Shown here: in pieces, positions 49,734-62,136 of the stretch
How the letters are laid out: every line of letters begins with the position of its first letter
Numbering within the stretch: position 1 is the first letter of the stretch
Assembly: GCF_904849725.1 (NCBI RefSeq)
Contig: NW_025422562.1
Span: forward strand, 39,755-103,754
Direction: 5' to 3'
DNA length: 64,000 nucleotides
From: Hordeum vulgare subsp. vulgare
Taxonomy: Eukaryota; Streptophyta; Magnoliopsida; Poales; Poaceae
Program-made: the position numbers and the translations under genes
The notes under the pieces: generated by a model
Told to the model about the DNA's origin: nothing
Seen by the model: the letters and a program-made list of their open reading frames with translations, nothing else
Database searches by the model: none

Positions 49734-51157
49734 GCGACCCTCGCTAGTCGTAAAAAGCGATTTTTTGCAAACTGTAAACGCGCGATATAGGTCCGTAATA
49801 TAAGGGTCTGCTAGCAAACGGTAAACATCCTTCTTCTCCTTTTTCTTATCTAAAAAATTGGTGACGTTCACCTATTCGTCGCTTTTTTGTCAAACCCCCT
49901 TCCTACGTGCATAGCGATCGCAGGGTTTTTCAAGAAAACTGTCGACGGGACAGCCTTGCCCCTCTATCAAGACCGGATTATCTTTGTCTAGTTGGAACCA
50001 TCCCTCGCATGAGCCTTCATATTGTATGGTGACGCTGCATGCAACAAGATCCTAACACGCATGGTTTTCTATCCTGGTCGACCTGTACAATACTGTATGG
50101 TACACGCACAAAACAAAAATGTAGCTTTGAAAAGGTACACTCACGATGCTCACAAACATAATTTATAAATACTCACATAAATTTCTATTGTTTTCATATT
50201 TCAATCAATGTCAAAGACATTTCGGACATGTCCAAATGTTTTAAATGTCAAAGCCATACTCTTTCGTAAATATTCACACAAAATTGTTGGGCAATTGCGG
50301 GTGGCTTCCATCGTAAAATTCCTAAAATATCTCATCAATCACAAACCATGTGTTCCACCGTGACCATCTACACCTGCAGGAGGCGTGCTTCGAGCTCCCT
50401 CTCGGTCCGCCTTCGAAAACCCAATGTATCACCAAAATCAAGGTAAAGTATTTTGGTAGATTTTTCCCGCTAAATAGGCCCTTAGGATTGTCGCAAATCA
50501 AGAATACCATTTAAAATGAAGGAAAACTTAGCCGCCTTTGTACGCCCCTAGTAGCCACCCAGCGCCAGCAGTGAGCCTGCACATTGCCAGAAATACATAG
50601 GAATCACCATGGATTTCCACCGGCCAACTGCAGAGATCCATGTGGACGCACGTTATAGGGCTGCTGCACTTGCACGTTGAGAGCGGCATGTCGCCGGTTA
50701 ACCTACATCCCAGTTGTAACTCGATCGCCAGTATTGTTGCCAACTCTGTGTCAGAAAAATATGAGGGTGTTACGTGAAGAATAACACATGCATAGGAGGC
50801 ATATACCATACTCAACACAAGAGCCCATGCAAGATCACATGCATAAGAGATAGTAAGAACGATACATGGAATTCGTTCAGGTAGCAACAGTTTAGTACCT
50901 TGCACCGCAGATGTGGGATCTAAAATTCTAGATGCTCCTGGTCTGGTATGACTCTGAAGTATATAGAACTTACAAGTATAGAATAATAGTACATTTTTTA
51001 AGGCAAACTCGCGAACTTGTTACTGCGTCAGTGTTTACAGGGGCGAACAGAAGATCTTCAACATGGCCTAACCAAGTATTACGACCAACTCCCAGAGTAA
51101 GTGAATGTTACAGCGTCATGTGTAACTGCTCCGTACTGCACCACACTGCCGGTTTAG

Positions 51158-51172
51158 CCCCCCCCCCCCCCC
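51158..51172. repeat. Poly-C tract, 15 C (unit 4)
   Basis: Uninterrupted run of 15 cytosines, 3 more than unit 3, which explains the 3-base larger spacing between the genes of units 3 and 4. Confidence 0.95.
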
Positions 51173-52468
51173 GAGTGTAACTCTTATTGTCAACTATGTG
51201 TGAGAAGAATATGAGGGTGTTACGTGCTGATGAATGACACAAGAGGCCTGCGTTATCGCATGCATAAGAATGATATTGTAGATGGTCCATAGGCATATAG
51301 TACCATAATTAACACAAGAGCCCTGCATTATCACATGCATCAGAATGATACGGTACATGGAATTCGTCCAGGTGTAGCAAAAGTTTAGTACATGTAGCTA
51401 GCATCGCAGATGTGGGATCTAAAATTCTATATGCTCCTGGTCCGGACTTTAATTGAATAACATTTGTGATAGTTACAGAACCTTATTGTTTCAAACTATG
51501 TGATGAGTACATATGAAACTTGGAAAATCACCGCAACAAATTCTTCATGTGCCTGTGTCTCCGACGGAAAATCTTCCCCATAACAAAACGAGCTGCCACA
51601 ATCACCCCAACAAATTCTAGATTGAACCTTGATCCATCAAAAATCACATGAACTGAACCATGCATTTGTTCTAGGCTAATTAGCCCCCTAACACATATCC
51701 TGCAGAATAATTAACCTGTTCCTCACGGTAGCTAACACTTAGAGCACTAACAATCGCATGTGAAGACCACATTTGATCATCAATTTAAAATGTTTTCCCC
51801 GAAATGTCATATAACTTATTTAAAGAACTTTACCACATAAGTGATACGTTATTTACATAATGTTTGTGATGGTTATAGTAGAACACTTGCTCGCACACTT
51901 GAGAGGGCCACTGTGCGAGTTAATCAGAAAATATATGTAATAGAATGAAATAATACTTTTTTGTTAAGCAATGGAAAATCGTATTATTTAGATTTACAAG
52001 AAGTTTAAACAAACCTTTTTATTATCAACAGAATGAGACATGAGAAAGAACATTAAAAATAAATAAGTGTATTTGTTTGTGCCAAATGAATGGAACATTA
52101 TGTAGAAAAAGTTAATTTTTTTAAACTATACGTGGATGCTGTTAAATATTTAATTTAATTAAAGGTGCAAAATTTATTTTCCCACGTTGTTACTTGTGAT
52201 TCAAATAAGCAAACCCATATGTATATAAGAAATAGAAATTACCAACGCATATGTATTGTCTGCCTGTTTCTTCAACCGAAAATCTTCACCCTATAGCAAA
52301 CTGATCGAGGAGGCGAAAAATTCTTGGTTTAACCTCGATGATCTCCATCGAAAATCACATGAAGCGAACCATGTAATTGTTCTGGGCTAATTACTTAGCC
52401 CCCTAACACATATGCCTAGCTCCTGATTGACGTTAGCTAACACTAAGCCTAAACGACACTAACTATAA

Positions 52469-52474
52469 TTTATT
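52469..52474 (-). terminator. Polyadenylation signal-like AATAAA, copy 4
   Basis: AATAAA on the minus strand, 19 bases beyond the normal stop position 52493. Confidence 0.4.
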
Positions 52475-52492
52475 CCTTGGTTCATGTGGGGA

Positions 52493-55400
52493 TCAGCAGG
52501 TTGCCTGCACGGTGAGCACGCCGGAGTCACACCCGGACCCGGCGCGGAAGTCCTCCGTGTGCCGCACCGTGCACGACTCCTTGCCGACGCACGCTGCCGT
52601 GAACGCCGCCAGCGCCGCCTTGGACTCGCAGCCGCCCTGGTACGCGCCGCACTTGCCGCGCGTGACGCCGAGGCTGGCCACGTCCACGCTGGAGATGGTC
52701 CTGCCATGGCTGCACGCCAGCGCCACCTCGTCGCCGACCTCGGCGGCCTCCGCGCACGCCGCCCCGACAGCGACGGTGTGGAAGCTCACCCTCGTCGGGT
52801 CGCCGCCGGCCTCCTCGAACAGCACCATCGTGTTGGGCTCGCCGGCCTTGAGGAACGACCGTGGCACATGGTAGAACCTCTGGGACGGCTCGTTGCAGCC
52901 AGTGAGGCACTTCTGCCCGTCGCCATCCGCCATGAATGTGCCGCGGTAGTCGCACCGCCGGCAGCCGTCCATGTCCGCGGCGACGTATGACGGCCAGTAG
53001 CGGCCCAGGTTGTTGCCGTTGACCCACACCACGCCCTTGCCGAGCCCCAGCAGGTCCGCCACCACGGGCTCCTCACCGGTGGGGGCCTCAAAGGTCGCCT
53101 TGTACCAGGTGAAGGGGCGGTGCACCGGGATGGTGCCGCCTCTCCATTGGCTGCGGTCCTTGGCCTTGTCGAGGTGGGTCTCCCTGTACTCGCCGGCGAG
53201 GCCGGCCTTGTAGGACCAGGAGCTGTTGGAGAGGTCGTAGGCGGTGGTGTTGGTGACGGTGTCGACGAGCTTCACCGGCCCTCCCACGATGCCGGCGGGC
53301 ATCATCTCGAACAGAGCACCATAGTTCTTGAGCCCGATGGTGGCGCTGAGGAGGGAGATGTAGTTCTTGCCAGAGTGGAGCTTCACCGGTGTCTCCATTT
53401 GGAAGACGAATCCGCCATTAGGAGCGTAGTGCCTCCCTGCATGCCAATTAATCAAATCAATTAACATTAGCTTGATCAAGTTCATTAATCCATCAGTGTG
53501 CAAACCACTCAGAGTATATTGGGACGCTCACCAACAAGCTTGCCATTGACGAAAGCGTAGAGCTCATGGCCAGTCGTGTTCACGTGCAACTTGTAGTTCG
53601 ATTCCCCCTTGTGCTCCAAGCTGCACATTTTGATCATCACCAGAGATTAATTTATATTTCAATCTTATGCAACAGTGTAGTTCTGTATTAAGCATCAAGA
53701 TGTTTGATTACCTTGTCCTGTACCATAGGTAGTCGCTCTGGTCGCCCGACGTCGCGATCTGCTCGAGCAGCTCGTTCTTCCTGAAGTTACCCTTCTCGTC
53801 CGTCATGAAAGGATGGAGGTTCTCGGGCATCCACGACCAAGCAAGGCCATCCGTCACGGTTTCCACCCCCGGCCTCTTCACCATCACCGACGTCTGTGTC
53901 TTGATCTTGGCGCTGTTGTACGCGACGGTCTTGCAGTCCGGCAGGATGCTCACGGACCATGCGGGCACGACATGGGTTGCGCCGTCGTCGAGGGTCACAT
54001 TGACCTCCTTGTCGTCGAACTTGTTGCTGATGAAGCAGGCAGAGGAGTTGTCCAGCGTGTACTTGGTAACCTAGTGTAGATATTGATGAACCAAATGGAT
54101 CAATTTTGTTGTGAACACCATTAAAAACAGTGCTAGGATTTTTGTATTGTATGTGAATGCATGTTAGTTACCATGACGTTGGTGTTGCCCATGGTGGTGT
54201 CCTTGTAGTCCCCATGGAGTAGGATCTTCTCCATGGACTTGAGGACATTGTGGAGGTCCTTGAGGTGCCCGTATTTTGGCTGCCTGATGTTACCTGAAAA
54301 CAAAAACATAAAAGGATAATGAATATGATTTGCATATTGACACTAATTATTAATTTACAAGATGCAAATAAGCTTGGGACGAATATATGAATTGAAGGAA
54401 CAACAAGAGATGGTTCACGTACCGTACTCATCGAGAGGGGCATCGTAGTCATAGCTGGTTGTGATGTATGGGCCACCCGACGTGCGGCCAAAGTTGGTGC
54501 CACCATGGTACTGATCACATATAAATTGACGATCAACATGTCAAATGATGTAAAATTCAGTTCATGCCAGCCTGCTAGAGGATGGAAATTAATGTAGAAG
54601 AGAAAAGTATAGATTAGTTATAAATCAATCACCATGTAGTAGTTCTGGAGCGATCCTCGCGTCTGGAAGAACATGGCAACAGAGAAGGCGATGTCTTCGG
54701 CGGACCGGTGGAAATCAGGCTTGTCCCAGGCTTTGAACCTAATTATATATCGTGGATAAAATGTAAGAGCAATCTGAACTTCATTCAACATATAGTAGAA
54801 CGTGCTAACCAATTTCGCGCATATGCATGTAGGTTCCATAAGAAAAAAAGAAGGAAAATTAATATATAAAGGTTGATCCAGGTATATATATATGTAGGGT
54901 ACCAGCCAGTCCAGTTCTCAGTCCAGATCTTGGGGATGTCGGTCCTCTTGGGGAACCAGTCGTGGCAGTAGAAGCCGTTGCAGGTGTTGATCTAGTAATT
55001 AAGAAGACTTAGCATTGAGTTTTTTTTGTTTTACACTTGGGAAGAAAGAAGAATAATAATTGGTAGAGACAAAAATAGGAAAGATGAAAATGTGCATGCG
55101 CTGACCACGTTGGGTGGGACGTCTTGGTCCTGCTGGCACATGATCCACGGCACGCCTACGTTCTGCTTGTTGGCCATGGCGGCGCACCAGTGGATGTACT
55201 CAGACGCCGACTCGTCGTTGTTGAGCTTGTCCATGACGTTCCCGTACTCGTTCTCGATCTATATATGTAAATTGTTCACATATATATATGTTATATTCAC
55301 TGATCCACTCTTTTGTCGACGACAAGTAGCTAGGAATGCAAGCTAGATAAGTTTCACATAATTAATATTAGTTAGTTACTACGTACCTGAGAGAGGATGA

Positions 55401-56100
55401 TGGGGCCTCCCTGTCCGGCGAACATCTTGGCCTCCTTGAGCTTGTCGACGATGAGGGTCGTGAAGGTCTCCATCTCTTGCTGCAAGCATCAATAACTTGG
55501 TCGTATTTTGACCTCCAAGGAAAACCATTATATTGTTGGGAAGGATCTGCTAGCAGTGTGGGTACCTCGAAGGGTTGTTGTGCATGCGGAACTGCATGCC
55601 GGAGATGTCGCGCAGCCATGCCGGCAGGCCGCCGTAGTTCCACTCGCCGCAGATGTAGGGGCCGATGCGGAGGATGGCGTACATGCCGGCGTCCTGGACC
55701 TCCTTGAAGAAGCGCACGATGTCGTAGCTGCCCTCGAAGTTGTACTGCCGGCGGCGAGGCTCGTGGCCGTTCCAGAAGACGTACGTCTCGATGGCGTCCA
55801 GCCCGCCCTCCTTGGCCTTCCTGATCAGATCCGGCCACATCTGCAGGCAAGCAACGATCGAGACTTACAATTCATTCATGGAAACTAAGACGAGACGATG
55901 GTGTATTCATCTGCTGCTCCGTGTGCAATGCATACCTCTGGCGTGCTCCTGGGGTAGTGGATGGAGCCGGAGATGAGGAGGCGGCGCTCGCCATCGATGA
56001 CCATCGACCGGCCGTCGTACCCGACCTCAGTGCCGCTGGCGACGGCCGCGGCCGCCGCGAGGAGGAGGAGCGCAAGTGGTTGCCACGACACGCGCTCCAT
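52493..56100 (-). pseudogene. BGAL: Beta-galactosidase (GH35), copy 4, 1-base deletion in exon 2
   Basis: Exon positions: 56100-55936, 55840-55566, 55479-55387, 55258-55106, 54991-54903, 54738-54633, 54510-54423, 54293-54172, 54070-53712, 53620-53532 and 53436-52493. Exon 2 is 275 rather than 276 bases because a run of four G (plus strand) is three G at 55572-55574, right after the codons for MHNNP. The frame then shifts through exon 3 and ends at a TAG at 55158-55156 in exon 4, predicting about 211 residues and no complete active site (E182 and E254 are lost). Every other exon matches copy 3 and would be functional if the missing base is a consensus error. A 1-base loss in a short homopolymer is also the commonest long-read mistake. 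Confidence 0.85.
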
Positions 56101-56159
56101 GGCGAGAAGCTGCTAGCTAGGGAGAAGAAAGGATGCACGCACGCACCGCCGGCCGTGTG

Positions 56160-56166
56160 TATTTAT
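56160..56166 (-). promoter_or_regulatory. TATA-like box of beta-galactosidase copy 4
   Basis: Minus-strand ATAAATA, 60 bases upstream of the start codon at 56100. Confidence 0.45.
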
Positions 56167-56847
56167 TGGGGAAAGAAAGATATATTGGCGTGGATTAGTA
56201 GGATAAGCAAAGAGCCACGCACGCACTCATGCGTGCAGCTAACAAACTGCGTTAGAGCCATGGATTAGTAGGATAAGCACGCGTGTGTATATGGAAGTGC
56301 ATATTCACATGGACTCTTGTTTTAAATCAGATGGTCTATTCGTTTTATCTATTCTTTGATTAGGAAGGGAGAGAGTCGCGATGAGAGAGCACATGCATCT
56401 GTGAAAGTATGATTTGATCGAACTGTCTCTTTCATTGATGATCCATGAGGATTAAATACACAGGGAATTAACCGTCGCCACGAACGGATGCGTCCGCTCG
56501 TGGGGGTCGTGAAAAAACCGTCGCGTCGGTTGGCTAGCAACCCGCACGAAGCGGTTCTGTACAAGGGAGGATTATTCCCTAATTATTATAATTAGTTTAA
56601 AATAAATCCTAACACCCCCTAATCCTCGCTTGTCCTTGAGACCCATCATCTTTGAAATGTTCTCCTCCAAAACCCTGTGGAAAAAATTGAGAAGAAAACA
56701 TACAATATGCCATGAAAAACTCCTTCTAAAACCCAGTGGGAAAATAAAGAGAAAATGACATATATCGTCCATGCTTGCATTGATATTGCCTCATTAAAAA
56801 CCTTTCGTGAGAAACCATGTGGAAAAACTCCCTGTGGTAGAAATTCT

Positions 56848-56979
56848 GTAAGAAAGGTACAAGGACACGGAAGCTTCCTGTGGTAGGCCATTCAACCTAA
56901 AGCATTGTTTGAAATTGCATCAACATAGCCAAAAGTGAAAGTTGATTGAGAAATAATCCCAACCGAAGAGCTTCTTGCA
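56848..56979 (+). pseudogene. Fragment of Myb/NAM-associated gene, unit 4
   Basis: Same fragment as at 7181-7312. Its long relative in this unit lies beyond the window end. Confidence 0.7.
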
Positions 56980-57678
56980 AGCCTATGATCACTCCTAGCT
57001 TGCGTGCCCTACAAATACATCCACAAATGTGTTGATTAATTCATAATTCCTTTAATTTTGTATTGATAAGTTTCGAAAAAAATCAATTTCGTGAATTAGA
57101 CTACGTACTCTGCCCATCGAAAGGCGTTGTCCAAGGCTTGGAGAGAGCCTCCAACGTATGGAGTCGGAGGGTTATCTCCAGTGGCAATCCACCATCCCAC
57201 CGGGATCCTTACTGCATTGAGCCCGTTTACCGCCATGAAGCATGGAATCAACAAAGTTGAACTAAGCACATGCTCTATAAAACCCAGATTGAGGGAGTAC
57301 TACCTATGTTACTCCCACTATGGGTAGTATCAAGGAGAGGTACTTCCTCCTTCTTGGTGTATAGGTCATCTTAGGTTGTGCATCGCGGCCAAGACGAAGA
57401 GAAAAAAAAGAAAAAAAAATGTTAATTTTTCTAATTAATACCATTGCATGCAATGAATTGATCGCTGCTGTTGTGGACACTGTGCCTTTTATAGGGACAA
57501 AATAATAGCAACAAAAGGAGAGGTAGACATGAAGAAAAAACTTATACCAACAAAGTTGATGGTCAAATTTATAGGGACTAGTCGGGTGTCCACCATCAGA
57601 CGAGGGAGGAACACGGGACGAGGTAGACATGAAGAAAAAACTTATACCAACAAAGTTGAACGTCTTCTTAGTTTCGTA

Positions 57679-57774
57679 GTCCCTTCGTTTGGAATGGATG
57701 TATCTAGGTTTATTTTAGTTGTAGATACATTTATTTTTATTACTTTTACGACAAGTAATTCCAGACGAAGGGAG
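57679..57774. mobile_element. Stowaway MITE, unit 4
   Basis: Same 96-bp element with TA target duplication as at 8012-8107. Confidence 0.88.
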
Positions 57775-60700
57775 TATATTTGTATTGAACATGTTTATTA
57801 GGTTTTACATTTAGATTTATATATAATAGGTGAAGGAAGTTTAGGCTAGAATCGTTAAACGGGATATACAGAGAGCAATGAGCATGATCCACGTGACGTG
57901 AAGTGTATGTCGTTGGATTCGAAAAAATGAATGGACCAAATGGAAGGAGGGGATCGATCCATGAGAGCTCAACGCTGACCAATCAGAAGCATTCGTCGAT
58001 GACGAAAACCTTCTATGGCTCGCGCGCTCTTGTTGGTCCGCGCCAGAAGGAAAATTCGTTTCGAACCGGCGCGTACAGGCCCGCCAAGACCACATGAAAT
58101 TTTTCATGGTTTTGAACTATTGCAGCGGGCAGGCCCATCGGTGCCAATTAAAAATGATTTTTAAGATAACCAAACACCAACCAGTAGAGACGATAGGCCC
58201 TCCTTCCCGATTCCCAACCAACCCCGCCCCCAACCCCAACCCCAACCCCATCTCATCCCCATCCCCATCCCATCCCCATCCCCATCCAGCCGCCAATGAC
58301 CACCTCCCTCTCCGACAACCGGCGAGCTCCCCACTCCCAGACTCGTCGGCGACCTTCCGGCCTCCGCCTTCTACGCCACCCTTCTCTCCCTACACCCCAG
58401 ATCGAATCCAGCAGCTCAGGACGAAACCCTAGCTCGATGCCATGGCCACACCAGCAGCAGTCCCTCCCTCCCTAGCCCGCGGCCATGGCGACCTAGCAGG
58501 CAAGAGGAACCTGAACCCTATCACCGGCCATGGCGAGCGTGGAAGGCACCATGGGAGAGGAGGCATGTGCTGCTGCTCAAGACCCTAAACTAGAAAGGAA
58601 GTAATAAGCTGCTCCGACCCATCTCATCCTCTCAGATTTCCTCAGATTTGGTACAAGAAAATGATCCAGCTCATTAGAGTAGTATTTTTCTGCGACGTTG
58701 CCTATTTTGTTGTTGAACTGGCCCTATTATTCTGTCAAATGAGTCTTTTTGTTTTTCCTTCTTTGAAATGAAGCATATTGCTTTCGAGTGCTAGACATCA
58801 CGGAGCTGTTCTATTCTTTTGAATGACTTGTAAGAAGGAGCCAACCATTTGCCAGCTCTATTATAGTTGTTCAAAACGAAAAAAAAACAGGTTCTTGCCT
58901 ACCTGAAAGATCTTTACAAAAAAATGATTTGTTATTCGCATGATCTCATCTGGTTTGGCGCCTCCCTACAATCTCACTAGAGTACGACTACTATTTTTCT
59001 CTGAAGTTGCCTATTTTGTGTATAGTGCTAGACATTATGAGCTGCTCTATTCTATTTTGTGTACATCTAGTTTGCCTCTATCAGTATTCTTTTTAAGAAG
59101 GCCGCGCATGTCTCTCCAAAATCTTCAACTTTCGGTCTCGTAATATTTCTGTAGGCTCTTCCTCACCTCACCTTTTCTCTCTCCCTGATCGAGCACCTTC
59201 GCCATGGGAGAGGAAGGTTGTTTCATCCGCCTGCTGTACTGCTGCTCTAGGGGACATGCACCTGCTTGTTGTGCTGCTGCTCTGTACGCCATGGACATCC
59301 CTCCTCTGGTTCTCCTCGCTCGTCAAGGTAGTAAGCTGCTCTAACCCATCTTCCCCTCTCAAATTCGGTACAAGAAAATGATTTTTGTAACTGGACATCA
59401 AAAGCAGAACCGGTGTGTGTTGTTGGTCAAGCAAGAAGAAAGAAAAAAGGCATCCGTTGCCTGCAAAACAAATCTGTGTGTGTGCTGCTCTCCTCCTCCT
59501 CTGTTTTTGCTTGTGTCAATTTGCTCCAACAGCTTGCGCGCGTGTGTGCATCCATTGGGAGAGAGAGAGGCTCTTGCCAACACCTCTACAATCTCACCGG
59601 AGTTCTATTTTTCTGTGATGTTGCCTATTTTGTTGTTGAAATTGACCGTATCCCTGTGTCAAATGGATATTTTTTCCTCCATTGAAATGAAGCATATTGC
59701 TTTTGAGTGCTCACATTGACATTACTGTGGAATAAAATGTTCATTATATGCTCTTCTGTTGAATAACGTGTAAAACAGGTCCAGCCATTTGCCAAGTCTA
59801 TTATATTTGTTCTAAAAGAAAAGAAAAAAAAAACAGGTTCTTGCCTATCTATAGTATATGTGTTTTCAAAAAAGCTGTATCTTTTTCTTCGAGAGAGATG
59901 CACTTCTGTATCAACATTCTTTTTAAAAAGTGACACATGTCTATCCAAAATTTTGAACTTCATGGCCTCGTATAATTTCTTGAGTTGGTGAAAGTAATTG
60001 CCGGATACTGAGAGTAACCACAACAGATAAATATGTCATCAAACCACCATGTTCTACCCCATTTTGGAGGAACAAGATTAAAGTCATACCAGCAGAATTA
60101 ACTACATGAAAGGTCCATCCTTTTCAGGAAAAACCCACCGTGCAGCCCTACGAGCAAGTTCATGAGCAGAAGGATTGAGCTCAATCAATAAATTTGAATA
60201 CTGGCTAGGCACACATCCACACGGAAACCAGTACTAGATCGAACAGTATTGACCATGGGTTCAGGTTGACAATGGTCATAAACCTCTCATCACTTTGGTA
60301 TGTTGATTGACCTCTTTTTTGCACTGCATGTGCAGGTGCTAAACATTGGTACGTGTTGGTGGGGCTCGACAAGCTCACCCAGGGAGGGCACCCCCAAGCT
60401 GAACTCCATGGAGCCCCGCTCCAGCGTCTAGGACAGGTCTTTGTTACTGGATCCATTACTAGGACATGATTTCTTCTTTTCCTTCTCCATTTGAGATCAA
60501 CATTCGTTATGTCCTTCTTGTGCAGCAGCAGCAGGATTCCATCGGTACACGAGATGACAAGGGGTTCATCGAGGTGTGTGGTGGTAGGCTCTTTCGTTGG
60601 ACCCGCTGCCTGTTCGGCATCGGCTCCATAACAGTCATGGTTAGCTCCTCTCCTTCCCCTGCTCCCCTCTGGTTGCGCTCGGGTAGAACAAATACCTGCT

Positions 60701-60789
60701 TCATTTATATGATAGATGATAATATATGGAACATGTACGTATGGCTTCTTCAGTCTGAATTCGTGTATTTGACTCCTGCTTATATGTAA

Positions 60790-62136
60790 GAGCATCTATA
60801 GCAGACCTCGTATAAAGCCGATCCGCAAAAGTCGTTTGCAGTTCGCGGAAAAACCCTTTTGTGGACCGGCGTGTGCGGCAAAATATCCTTTTATGAGGGT
60901 CCATTTTACGGGGTCTGCTGGGCCGCCGCCCACGCTGGCCTGCGAAATCTATTATTTCCATTGCATTTTCAGGCATGAAAACACATTTAGTTGCTTCTTT
61001 ATTTTCTTCAAAGGCATTGGATACATCATAATTCACCAAATTATTGCTAAAACAGCAAGACCAAAAAAAACAAGAACCACAATTAGACATTTTAGAAGAT
61101 ATCCAACTTCCATAACTGCTCCCACTAGTTGGATCAACATCTTCTCCATGCATTCATTGTTGATCCAGGGGTTCTTCATCTTGCATTCTTCATTCTTCGG
61201 CTTTGATTCTAAACAATTAGACGTTGATTCACCTCTAATATCTATTCTAATTGCACATGCAGCTGCATCGTTAGGTTCAATTATACTAAGGAGTGCACGA
61301 ACATCTATTAAGTTTCTTTCTATCAATAGATCGATGTATTCTTCTTTCCAATACCAAAATTAGCATCTACCTTCCTACACAGATGAACACCTCAATAAGC
61401 TACCATAATTTAACCAAATAAGTTGACAAAGCAGAAGAGGAAGAAGGGCATACCCCGTCGTTTCTGCATTTGAAGAATACCCATCCGAGGTGCTGCCGTG
61501 TGTTGGATGTGAGCCGCAACACTGTTTCTAGGCAGTCATCGCACTCTATGAGTGGCATCGGCAAGCCGAGCCCAAGCGATGGCCGGAAGAGTCCTTGCCG
61601 GCAAACCGACGCCAGCAACTAGAGGATGGAACCAGTACCTGCATGCGGCGCTCGCGCTTTGCCGAGGCTGTGCGGGGTGCTCCCGACCAATCCATGGCTT
61701 TGGTGCAGCCAACGGTGGCTGGAAAAGCCAATCTGGTGGTCGCGACAAAACAACCACCGATTTGTAGCTTTCCGGTAAGCCGAGGCACGAGGGCGTGGTG
61801 GAGGCCGATCTTGGGACTGCGGCGGCCCACCGTCATGATCCGGACGGCTGGTACGGCCGGAATCGAAGGCGGCACCCGGCGGCGGTAGGTGGGGGAAAAG
61901 CGCGGGTGAAATGTCCCACCAACTAACCGCTTAGATATATACAGGGCACCGACGGGGTGGGCGGAAGAACCTGCATTTTCGCGGGTTAGGGTGGGCATTT
62001 TGTCGCGCCCCGCAAAAAAAAATTACGGGCCGGACGCGGTAGTGGGGTCTGGTCTAGCAGCATTTTCCGCCTTGACCTGTATTTTGGCGGTTATTTTGCG
62101 GGTTCGGCCCTTTTAGGGGGTCTGCTAGAGATACTC
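60790..62136. mobile_element. PIF/Harbinger-type element with GRF gene, unit 4
   Basis: Same element and TAA target duplication as at 11123-12469. Confidence 0.82.
61033..61618 (-). pseudogene. GRF-type zinc-finger protein, broken, unit 4
   Basis: Same broken gene as at 11366-11951, with the same in-frame stop. Confidence 0.65.
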
